Of a stretch of DNA of 24,179 bases, positions 1 to 6,160 are shown in pieces. The position numbers were made by a program, and so were the translations under genes. Below the pieces are notes generated by a model that saw nothing but the letters and a program-made list of their open reading frames with translations, had not been told where the DNA came from and did no database searches. Source of the stretch: UBA6183 sp964545895. Lineage in GTDB: Bacteria > Bacteroidota > Bacteroidia > UKL13-3. The stretch spans positions 1 through 24,179 of the forward strand of contig CAZJHS010000046.1 in the NCBI GenBank assembly GCA_964545895.1, in the 5' to 3' direction. Within the stretch, counting starts at the first letter, position 1. Each line of letters opens with the position of its first letter.

Positions 1-72
1 TTGGCTTAAATAAATAGCGCAAAACGTGGTGTCTAAGCCACCACTAAAGCCTAAAACAATTTTCTTTTTCAT
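1..72 (-). CDS. argG: Argininosuccinate synthase, N-terminal fragment (runs off the window)
   Basis: Only the first 24 codons are in the window, read on the minus strand from the ATG at 72-70. They give MKKKIVLGFSGGLDTTFCAI and four more residues. The SGGLDTT motif is the ATP-pyrophosphatase P-loop of argininosuccinate synthase, which joins citrulline and aspartate in the seventh step of arginine synthesis (family knowledge). The start lies 8 nt after the stop codon of the upstream GNAT gene, so the two are almost certainly co-transcribed. This order, GNAT then argG, is familiar from arginine clusters of Bacteroidota. The rest of the gene is outside the window. Confidence 0.93.
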   Translation of the reverse strand, partial: MKKKIVLGFSGGLDTTFCAIYLSQ

Positions 73-80
73 GTAATTGG

Positions 81-764
81 TTAAATAAAAAATGAAATAA
101 TGCTTTTAAGCGTGCTTGTTTTACGCTTAAAAATTTTAGAGAAGAGATGCTGCTTTAAACGAAGCAGGCGTTCAAATCCTTTGGCATTCTTTTCAAAGTA
201 TGCCTTGGTTTCTTCGGGTTTGTAATGATCTTTTGGGTGGTAGAGCATAGCGGTACACATGCAATTTTTACGCGCTTTACTTTTTAAAATTTCGTAATTC
301 ACGCAACTGGTGCATCCTGCCCAAAAAGCATCATCGGTGGTTAGTTCGCTGTATGTTACAGGTTCGTAACCCAACTCGCTGTTAATTTTCATTACAGCCA
401 AGCCGGTAGTTAAACCAAATATTTTGGCATGAGGATACTTGTTTCTGGATAAAGAAAAAATTTCGTTTTTAATCCGTTTGGCTAAACCGTATTTGCGGTA
501 ATCGGGATGCACAATTAACCCTGAGTTGGCTACGTATTCGCCATGTCCCCAGGTTTCAATGTAACAAAATCCGGCCCATTTTCCCGTTGTGGTTAAAGCA
601 ATCACTGCTTTACCTTCGTTCATTTTTTGCACGATGTAATCCGGACTTCTTTTGGCTATACCCGTACCACGAGCCTGAGCCGAAGAAGCCATCTCATCGC
701 ATATTTGCTGTGCATAGGGTGCATGACTACTACTAGCCACCACCACTATAAAAGTTTGGTGCAT
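81..764 (-). CDS. GNAT-family acyltransferase of the arginine cluster (putative N-acyl-glutamate synthase)
   Basis: A 227-residue protein. The GNAT acyl-CoA binding motif is visible at about residues 82-96 (GLIVHPDYRKYGLAK, the V-x-P-x-x-R-x-x-G-x-A pattern). After the GNAT core there is a cysteine cluster, C151-x2-C154 and C168-x-C170 in FWAGCTSC and NCMCTAMLY, which may bind metal. I chose the ATG at 764-762 over a TTG two codons upstream. The gene sits 8 nt before argG. By context it probably makes the N-acylated glutamate that starts arginine synthesis, but whether the acyl group is acetyl or succinyl cannot be told from the sequence; some Bacteroidota use succinylated intermediates. Expression may be controlled by the leader at 765-1005. 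Family assignment is firm, substrate is inferred. Confidence 0.85.
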   Translation of the reverse strand: MHQTFIVVVASSSHAPYAQQICDEMASSAQARGTGIAKRSPDYIVQKMNEGKAVIALTTTGKWAGFCYIETWGHGEYVANSGLIVHPDYRKYGLAKRIKNEIFSLSRNKYPHAKIFGLTTGLAVMKINSELGYEPVTYSELTTDDAFWAGCTSCVNYEILKSKARKNCMCTAMLYHPKDHYKPEETKAYFEKNAKGFERLLRLKQHLFSKIFKRKTSTLKSIISFFI

Positions 765-780
765 ATGCAAAATGCTTAAA

Positions 781-806
781 CCAACCTAACCTTAAGGCTA
801 AGCTGA
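781..806 (-). terminator. Candidate attenuator hairpin before the GNAT-argG genes
   Basis: Read on the minus strand, UCAGCUUAGCC (806-796) and GGUUAGGUUGG (791-781) form an 11-pair stem, including four G-U pairs, around a UUAA loop (795-792). A short U stretch (UUU, 780-778) and then an AU-rich segment follow. The hairpin ends 16 nt before the GNAT ATG. It could be a weak intrinsic terminator or a hairpin that limits translation start. Part of its left arm (803-797) is also complementary to the end of the upstream leader ORF (881-875). Confidence 0.5.
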
Positions 807-876
807 AGTTAAAGAAATAAGAAATTTAAATGCTATTGTTTTCCGCTACGTAAGCAGAAATAGAAAAATGTACGAC

Positions 877-1005
877 TTAGCGTCTAGTAACGAACGGTCT
901 TCGGATGTGAACAAAAACTAGCTCTTGTGGAGTAGAAAACAAGGACATCATTGCTGGTAAGAATGCAGCGGTGATAGTCGAAAGTAAAGACTTGTTTTTT
1001 TTCAT
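877..1005 (-). CDS. Putative arginine leader peptide (42 aa)
   Basis: A small ORF on the minus strand, ATG at 1005-1003 and TAA at 879-877, in an otherwise gene-free 360-nt gap upstream of the GNAT-argG genes. It encodes 42 residues starting MKKNKSLLSTITAAF and ending HIRRPFVTRR. Four of the last eight codons are arginine (CGA AGA, then AGA CGC), followed at once by the stop. The end of the ORF (GCUAAGU, 881-875) can pair over seven positions with the left arm of the downstream hairpin (803-797). A ribosome stalled at CGA AGA would leave this segment free, whereas one reaching the stop would cover it. This is the logic of leader-peptide attenuation in amino-acid operons. The start of the peptide also resembles a signal peptide, so a small secreted protein is the alternative. 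No homolog is recognised. Confidence 0.55.
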   Translation of the reverse strand: MKKNKSLLSTITAAFLPAMMSLFSTPQELVFVHIRRPFVTRR

Positions 1006-1066
1006 TTCAGTAATGTTGTGCTGTTGTGTGCGTTTTGTTTGTTATGACATAAAAAATTTTGAGGTG

Positions 1067-1074
1067 CAAATGTT
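1067..1074 (-). promoter_or_regulatory. Candidate -7 element for the arginine operon leader
   Basis: The minus strand reads AACATTTG, one mismatch from the Bacteroidota -7 consensus TAnnTTTG, about 60 nt upstream of the leader-ORF start. A T-rich stretch lies upstream in place of a clear -33 TTTG. It is in the right position to start a transcript covering leader ORF, hairpin, GNAT gene and argG. Confidence 0.3.
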
Positions 1075-1131
1075 TGTAATAAAAGATAGAAAATGCAAGT
1101 AAAAATTTTAATAATTTTATAATGTGAGATT

Positions 1132-2055
1132 TTACGCCTGTAACAACGACATTAAGCGGTATTGATTTGGAGTTATTCCTTCAATTTTTTTAAAAACTCT
1201 GATAAAATAATTAGCATCAGAAAATCCTAACTCATCACTTATAGTAGAAATTTTAAGCATGGGATTACGCAGTAGTTCTTTGGCTTTATTTATTTTTTGC
1301 GTAAAAATATATTCCAACGGACTTATGCCTAATTCTTTTTTAAATACCCTGTAAAATGTGGCCTTACTCATGCAAGCTTTGCTGCTCAGTTGTTCTATCT
1401 GAAATTTTTCGTGGATGTTGTTTTTAATATAGCCCACAATAGCCGCTAAAGGATTGTTGTTAATGTCGTTGCCCGTATGCAAGTGATTCAAATTTTGACA
1501 TTGCATAATACTAACCAATAGCTCCTTTAAAGTAAGGTCGGCATAAATATCTTTATGCAGTTTGGTGCCCGTACAAATGGTAATTAGCTTATTGGTAAGT
1601 TGGGCTATCTCTTCGTTATTAAAAAAATGATATTGATTGTAGTTTAACTGCCAGCTGCTGTTTTCACTTTCTTTAGGAAACCTTTCGTTTAAGTAATTAA
1701 TGGTATTGTTGATGTGATCGCTATCAATGGCTAGTGCTGTGCATTGGGTTGGATTGTTTTCGGCAGCTTCAGGGAAATCAATAGTCATGGTAACATCAGC
1801 AGGAACTATTACACTTTCGCCCGGCAAATAATCAAAGCCATCTTCATCAAACAAATGCATAACTTTTTTGCCACGCAGCATACTTGTTATTACCAAACTG
1901 TTAAAGGTAAGTGGAACTGTAAACGAAGCTGCGTGGGTTTCAAATACATTTAGTTCGCATTGCTCTAATGAGTATGCTGTGCGGTTTTCAATTAATGTTT
2001 TTAGTTGCGCTTGGTTTGATAATGCAACAGGTGTAATGTTATGTTTTTGTGGCAT
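1132..2055 (-). CDS. AraC-family transcriptional regulator (AraC_N plus HTH_18)
   Basis: A 307-residue protein. Residues about 20-170 resemble the cupin-like AraC_N effector domain, with the segment LRGKKVMHLFDEDGFDYLPGESVIVPAD typical of it in style. The last 100 residues are a two-helix-turn-helix AraC DNA-binding domain: first HTH around IEQLSSKACMSKATFYRVFKKE, second around KISTISDELGFSDANYFIRV, ending with FKKIEGITPNQYR. It is divergent from the aldehyde dehydrogenase gene (270 nt between the two starts), so it most likely controls that gene and DUF779 in response to an aldehyde or alcohol; this role is inferred from position. Start is the ATG at 2055-2053. No inactivating change is visible. 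Confidence 0.9.
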   Translation of the reverse strand: MPQKHNITPVALSNQAQLKTLIENRTAYSLEQCELNVFETHAASFTVPLTFNSLVITSMLRGKKVMHLFDEDGFDYLPGESVIVPADVTMTIDFPEAAENNPTQCTALAIDSDHINNTINYLNERFPKESENSSWQLNYNQYHFFNNEEIAQLTNKLITICTGTKLHKDIYADLTLKELLVSIMQCQNLNHLHTGNDINNNPLAAIVGYIKNNIHEKFQIEQLSSKACMSKATFYRVFKKELGISPLEYIFTQKINKAKELLRNPMLKISTISDELGFSDANYFIRVFKKIEGITPNQYRLMSLLQA

Positions 2056-2111
2056 AACTGTTTTTTTTAATTACACTAACATAGCATTTAAATTGAATTA
2101 GCCTGAGTTAA

Positions 2112-2125
2112 GTTTTGCTTAAAAC
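2112..2125. promoter_or_regulatory. Inverted repeat in the araC-type/aldehyde dehydrogenase divergent region
   Basis: GTTTT-GCTT-AAAAC is a perfect 5-bp inverted repeat with a 4-nt spacer, 57 nt upstream of the AraC gene start and upstream of the candidate promoter for the dehydrogenase. It could be an operator, but short AT-rich palindromes arise easily by chance. The rest of 2056-2325 holds no gene that I can support. Confidence 0.2.
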
Positions 2126-2200
2126 GGTTAATAGGTATAGTTAAAAACAACGTGCTTTATCAAACAATGCTTTACTGATAAGCCTTGTGGATACTAAGGT

Positions 2201-2228
2201 TTTGTATTTTTAGGTATTGGTACTTTTT
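2201..2228 (+). promoter_or_regulatory. Candidate promoter for the aldehyde dehydrogenase
   Basis: TTTG at 2201-2204 and TACTTTTT at 2221-2228 match the Bacteroidota -33 (TTTG) and -7 (TAnnTTTG) elements, with one mismatch at the final G and a 16-nt spacer, slightly short. It would give a 5' leader of about 90 nt before the ATG at 2326. Confidence 0.3.
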
Positions 2229-2325
2229 TTAATGTGATACCATTGTGCTACTAATTGAGAGCATTGTACTATCACTTGTGTATGAGGTTGGGCTAGGTTC
2301 GTGTTTCACAATTAAAAAAACTAAC

Positions 2326-3831
2326 ATGACAAACTTAGCACAACGTCCTACGTTTAAAGCCAAATATGATCATTTTATTGGCGGAAAATTTGTTGCTCCA
2401 ATTCAGGGAGCATATTTTGATAATGTATCGCCAGTTGATGGCAAAGTATTTACACAAGCAGCACGAGGCACTAAAGAAGATATTGATGCAGCTTTGGATG
2501 CAGCTCACCTTGCATTTGCTACATGGAGTAAATCATCTGTTGCCTATCGCAGTGGTGTGTTGTTAAAAATTGCGCAAGTAATGGAAGATAATTTGGAGTA
2601 CTTAGCTACAGTTGAAACCATTGATAATGGAAAGGCTATTCGCGAAACACGTGCTGCCGATTTACCTTTGTGTATAGATCACTTCCGTTATTTTGCTGGT
2701 GTGTTACGTGCTGAAGAAGGTACCATTTCTGAGCATGATGAACATACAGTAAGTATAAATTTGCATGAGCCTTTAGGTGTGGTAGGACAAATTATTCCTT
2801 GGAATTTTCCTTTGTTAATGGCCTCATGGAAAATAGCTCCAGCATTAGCCGCAGGTTGTACAATTGTAGTAAAACCTGCCGAGCAAACTCCAACTTCTAT
2901 TTTGTGCTTAATGGAATTAATTGCTGATATTTTACCAGCCGGAGTATTAAACATAGTAACTGGTTTTGGTATTGAGGCCGGTAAACCATTGGCCACATCA
3001 CCACGCGTAGCAAAGGTTGCCTTTACTGGCGAAACAACTACAGGCCGTTTAATTATGCAGTATGCTGCCGAAAATATTATTCCTGTAACCATGGAGTTAG
3101 GTGGTAAATCACCCAATATATTTTTCCCATCGGTAGCTGAGGCTGATGATGACTTTTTTGATAAAGCAGTGGAAGGCGCTGTTATGTTTGCTTTAAATCA
3201 GGGTGAAGTTTGTACCTGTCCTTCGCGTATTTTGGTGCATGAGAGCATTTACGATAAATTTATGACACGCGTAATTGAACGTGTAAAGGCTATAAAAATG
3301 GGCAATCCTTTAGATGGTTCGGTAATGATGGGTGCACAAGCATCAAACGATCAATACGAGAAAATTTTATCGTATATTAATATTGGTAAAGAAGAAGGTG
3401 CAGAGGTTTTAGTTGGCGGTGGAGCACAAAAGCTTGCTGATGAAATTGGTGGTGGCTACTACATTCAACCCACAATTTTAAAAGGCCACAATAAAATGCG
3501 CGTGTTTCAAGAAGAGATTTTTGGCCCAGTAGTTTGTGTTACCACATTTAAAACTACCGAAGAAGCTTTGGCAATAGCCAACGATACACTTTATGGTTTG
3601 GGTGCTGGTGTTTGGACTCGTGATGCACATGAGTTGTATCAAGTACCACGCGCTATACAAGCTGGTAGGGTATGGGTTAATTGCTATCATGCCTATCCTG
3701 CTCATGCTCCTTTTGGAGGGTATAAAAAATCTGGTTTCGGACGCGAAACACATAAAATGATGTTAGGCCATTATCGCCAAACTAAAAACATGTTGATTTC
3801 ATACAGCAAACAAAAATTAGGGTTCTTTTAA
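2326..3831 (+). CDS. NAD-dependent aldehyde dehydrogenase (AldB/ExaC acetaldehyde dehydrogenase type)
   Basis: A 501-residue protein of usual ALDH length. It oxidises an aldehyde to the acid with NAD(P)+. Visible landmarks are the PWNFP segment with N160, KPAE at 183-186 (cofactor binding), FTGETTTG at 233-240, the general base E257 in MELGGKSPN, and the catalytic cysteine C296 in NQGEVCTCPS, aligned with C302 of human ALDH2. The ATG at 2326 starts MTNLAQRP, where the family begins; an in-frame start at 2245 would add 27 residues without similarity. The pairing with a DUF779 gene downstream and a divergent AraC regulator is typical of acetaldehyde-type dehydrogenases. The substrate is inferred from that context, not shown. 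Confidence 0.92.
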   Translation: MTNLAQRPTFKAKYDHFIGGKFVAPIQGAYFDNVSPVDGKVFTQAARGTKEDIDAALDAAHLAFATWSKSSVAYRSGVLLKIAQVMEDNLEYLATVETIDNGKAIRETRAADLPLCIDHFRYFAGVLRAEEGTISEHDEHTVSINLHEPLGVVGQIIPWNFPLLMASWKIAPALAAGCTIVVKPAEQTPTSILCLMELIADILPAGVLNIVTGFGIEAGKPLATSPRVAKVAFTGETTTGRLIMQYAAENIIPVTMELGGKSPNIFFPSVAEADDDFFDKAVEGAVMFALNQGEVCTCPSRILVHESIYDKFMTRVIERVKAIKMGNPLDGSVMMGAQASNDQYEKILSYINIGKEEGAEVLVGGGAQKLADEIGGGYYIQPTILKGHNKMRVFQEEIFGPVVCVTTFKTTEEALAIANDTLYGLGAGVWTRDAHELYQVPRAIQAGRVWVNCYHAYPAHAPFGGYKKSGFGRETHKMMLGHYRQTKNMLISYSKQKLGFF

Positions 3832-3858
3832 TCAATACCTGTAACACATTTAAGTAAC

Positions 3859-3900
3859 TAACCACAGCCTATTTGGGTTGTGGTTATATTTTTTATAACC
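3859..3900 (+). terminator. Two overlapping alternative hairpins between the aldehyde dehydrogenase and DUF779 genes
   Basis: First hairpin: TAACCACA (3859-3866) pairs with TGTGGTTA (3879-3886) and further inner pairs are possible; a T-rich run follows (3887-3894), the form of an intrinsic terminator. Second hairpin: GGTTATA (3882-3888) pairs perfectly with TATAACC (3894-3900) around a TTTTT loop and ends one base before the DUF779 ATG at 3902. The two share GGTTA and cannot form together. The first would cut DUF779 expression relative to the dehydrogenase; the second would disrupt it but could occlude the start. Confidence 0.5.
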
Positions 3901-3901
3901 T

Positions 3902-4273
3902 ATGGTAAAGCGCATATTAATTACTACCGAAGCGGCTTTGGTAGTTGCACAATTGCAACAAAAGTTTGGCGATTTAATGTTTCATCAAAGTGGGGGATGT
4001 TGTGATGGATCACAACCAATGTGCTTTGAAAAAGGAGACTTTAAGGTTGGTTCGAACGATGTATGTTTGGGCGAAATTGCTCACTGCGAATTTTGGATGA
4101 GTAAAGATCAATTTGCATATTGGCAACACACACAACTTACGGTTGATGTGATTAGCGGAAGAGGTTCTAGTTTTTCGCTTGAAATTCCATTAGGATTACG
4201 TTTTATCATTCAATCAAAATTGTTTACTGAAGAAGAAATAACGCAATTAGAACCGGTAAGAGAAATGGATTAA
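3902..4273 (+). CDS. DUF779 family protein
   Basis: A 123-residue protein of the DUF779 family, recognised by HQSGGCCDGSQPMC at residues 28-41. Cysteines C33, C34, C41, C55 and C62 and H28 could bind a metal or take part in redox chemistry. No function is established to my knowledge; the family commonly lies next to aldehyde dehydrogenases of the AldB/ExaC type, as here (70 nt downstream, same strand). A role in maturing, protecting or regulating that enzyme is therefore likely but inferred. The ATG at 3902 is the natural start and the gene ends just before a strong bidirectional terminator. Confidence 0.88.
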   Translation: MVKRILITTEAALVVAQLQQKFGDLMFHQSGGCCDGSQPMCFEKGDFKVGSNDVCLGEIAHCEFWMSKDQFAYWQHTQLTVDVISGRGSSFSLEIPLGLRFIIQSKLFTEEEITQLEPVREMD

Positions 4274-4289
4274 CATACTAAGTAAACAA

Positions 4290-4313
4290 AAATAACCCCG
4301 AGTGGGGTTATTT
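4290..4313. terminator. Bidirectional intrinsic terminator between DUF779 and DoxX-like genes
   Basis: AAATAACCCC (4290-4299) and GGGGTTATTT (4304-4313) form a perfect 10-bp stem with a GAGT loop. On the minus strand a TTTTTG run follows directly; on the plus strand the stem itself ends in TTT. It lies between two convergent genes and can serve both. Confidence 0.85.
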
Positions 4314-4367
4314 AAATGGGTTAATAAATTTGGTGTTGAAGTGATTTCTTTGCTATCTGTAATTGTA

Positions 4368-4748
4368 TTAGTTAGCAGATGATGTCAATTTACGTGATGC
4401 TGGTCTTAAATACCACGAGCAAGCCGCTAATCCAACAATAATAATAGGTACAATGCAATGAAATAGTTCGGAGTGTGATGCAATGTGCGAATACGATGCA
4501 CCTGTCATTGCAAAAAATATTCCTGCATAAGCCCACTCTTTTACCAAAGGTAATTTGGGTAAAAGAATGACTACAACGGCTAATAATTTCCAAAAGCCAA
4601 TTACCGAAATAAAGTAGGTTGGATAACCAAGTGGTGCAAATCCATCAACTACTTCTTTTACTTGCAACAACTGTCCAATTCCACCAAGCATACTTAAGCA
4701 AAGCAAACTGGTAGTAATCCAGTATCCAATTTTTTTTCTGGTTTCCAT
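4368..4748 (-). CDS. DoxX-like small integral membrane protein
   Basis: A 126-residue protein with four predicted membrane spans (roughly 7-27, 45-65, 70-90 and 95-115). The segment GGIGQLLQVKEVVDGFAPLGYPTYF followed by GFWKLLAVVVILLPKLPLVKEWAYAG is characteristic of the DoxX-like family common in Bacteroidota. Function is unknown; relatives have been linked to thiosulfate/quinone chemistry or redox stress, but nothing here indicates which. I chose the ATG at 4748-4746 (METRKKIGYW) over an in-frame GTG at 4784 that adds 12 polar residues. It lies 88 nt downstream of the aminotransferase on the same strand and may be co-transcribed with it. Confidence 0.82.
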   Translation of the reverse strand: METRKKIGYWITTSLLCLSMLGGIGQLLQVKEVVDGFAPLGYPTYFISVIGFWKLLAVVVILLPKLPLVKEWAYAGIFFAMTGASYSHIASHSELFHCIVPIIIVGLAACSWYLRPASRKLTSSAN

Positions 4749-4836
4749 ATCTTTAGTTTTATTTAATTGTGTAACGCATACCACAAGTTAAAAATAATAT
4801 TTAAAAGTTAATAGTACACCGCTGTTAAAAGCAATA

Positions 4837-6096
4837 CTATTTTAGTTTAGCCAATGCTTGTTCTAAGTTATTTAACACTTCGGTAATATCAGATTCGGCT
4901 AAAGTGCCAACCGATATACGATACCAATTGGTGCCAGTTGCACAACCAAATGCAGTAAATGGTACCACAGCAATTTTGGCTTCATTTAATAAGTAAGCGG
5001 TAATGTCCTCGGTGGTTGTAATAGCTTGCCCTGCTTGGGTAGTTTTACCTTGTAAGGCAAATTGTGCGGTTACGTATATGGCTCCTTCGGGCGCAATAAC
5101 ATCTATCGGAAAACCTTTTGCTTGTAAGGCTTTTATACCTTGGTATAAGCCATTAAAACGGGTGTTTATTTTGGTGCGTAATTCGGTTAAATAAGTAAGT
5201 AGCGCCTCTTGGTTTGCCAAGAATTTTGCAGTAGCTACTTGCTCAGCTTTTGGAGCCCAAGCACCTACGTGGCCTAAAATTGATTTCATGCGAGCAATCA
5301 CACTTGCAGGGCCCATGCTCCAACCTACACGCACACCTGTTGCCGATAGCGATTTTGAAATACCATCCACAAAAATGGTATAGGGTTTCATTTCAGGAAA
5401 TAAACTAACGGGGTTGTGGTGTGTAATACCATCAGCGGTAAGCATCCAATAAATTTGATCGTAAATTACATAAAGCGGTTTTTTATTTCCTGCTCTTTTT
5501 GCGTTTTCATCTAATACCAATTCGCAAATTTCGCGCAAGGCTTTTTCGGTAAATGTTGTACCGGTTGGGTTTAATGGCGAGCACAATGCCAATATGGTAG
5601 CATCTTTTATATAAGGAGCCAACTCTGCAGCGGTTGGCATAAAACCATGCTCAGGCGTGGTTTCAATTTCAATTTTTTGTGCATCGCTTAAATGGCAATA
5701 ATGGTTGTTATTCCATGATGGAACAGGATATAAAACCTTGTCATTGGGGTCGAGTAAGGTTTGGTAAATGGCATAAATTAAAGGCCTTCCGCCACCTGCA
5801 ACCATAACTTCATCCATACCATAATTAATACCCTCCAAGTTGCGTATTAAATTCAAAATAGCCACCTTTAGTTCGGCAATGCCATCAGCAGGAGGGTAGT
5901 TGGTTTCATCGTTTTGATAAGCATCAACAATGTATTGCTTAAGTATGGCCGGAATTGGGAAAATTTTGGGATTAAAATCGCCAATGGTTAAGTTGTAAAT
6001 ATGCTCACCAGCTTTAATTTTTTGATTAATTTCACCCCCCAGTTTAATAATCTCGGAGCCTTGCAATGTTTTTGCTTTTATTGATACTTCGTTCAT
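4837..6096 (-). CDS. PLP-dependent class I/II aminotransferase (AspB-like)
   Basis: A 419-residue fold-type I aminotransferase. PLP lysine is K248 in DGISKSLSATGVRVGW; R256 contacts the phosphate; N176 (SPLNPTGT) and D213 (IYDQIY) hold the cofactor; a C-terminal arginine in WYRISVG would bind the substrate carboxylate. These identify a complete, probably active enzyme transferring amino groups between an amino acid and 2-oxoglutarate or similar. Aspartate or an aromatic/branched amino acid are possible substrates; sequence alone does not decide. It starts at the ATG 6096-6094. A perfect TAGTTTTG -7 element ends four bases before this ATG, so the transcript may have almost no leader. Confidence 0.88.
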   Translation of the reverse strand: MNEVSIKAKTLQGSEIIKLGGEINQKIKAGEHIYNLTIGDFNPKIFPIPAILKQYIVDAYQNDETNYPPADGIAELKVAILNLIRNLEGINYGMDEVMVAGGGRPLIYAIYQTLLDPNDKVLYPVPSWNNNHYCHLSDAQKIEIETTPEHGFMPTAAELAPYIKDATILALCSPLNPTGTTFTEKALREICELVLDENAKRAGNKKPLYVIYDQIYWMLTADGITHHNPVSLFPEMKPYTIFVDGISKSLSATGVRVGWSMGPASVIARMKSILGHVGAWAPKAEQVATAKFLANQEALLTYLTELRTKINTRFNGLYQGIKALQAKGFPIDVIAPEGAIYVTAQFALQGKTTQAGQAITTTEDITAYLLNEAKIAVVPFTAFGCATGTNWYRISVGTLAESDITEVLNNLEQALAKLK

Positions 6097-6100
6097 GTTG

Positions 6101-6132
6101 CAAAACTATATTATTGTAAAGGCATACGCAAT
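6101..6132 (-). promoter_or_regulatory. Candidate promoter of the aminotransferase gene, predicted leaderless
   Basis: On the minus strand ATTG (6132-6129), a 20-nt spacer and TAGTTTTG (6108-6101), a full match to TAnnTTTG, precede the ATG at 6096. If the final G is at -7, transcription would begin at the start codon. Confidence 0.45.
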
Positions 6133-6160
6133 GATATTTTACCGTTAAAAAAATGAAAAC

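Noticed and set aside
168..179. tRNA T-loop-like sequence (CGTTCAAATCC)
   Set aside because: It lies inside the GNAT coding sequence and no acceptor, D or anticodon stems surround it at the right distances.
877..1005. Small secreted protein instead of a leader peptide
   Set aside because: The N-terminus is signal-like but almost nothing would remain after cleavage; the Arg-rich end and complementarity to the downstream hairpin fit a leader better. It is not fully excluded.
2245..2325. N-terminal extension of 27 codons on the aldehyde dehydrogenase
   Set aside because: It has no similarity to the family, which begins close to the ATG at 2326, and the candidate promoter and leader lie in this stretch.
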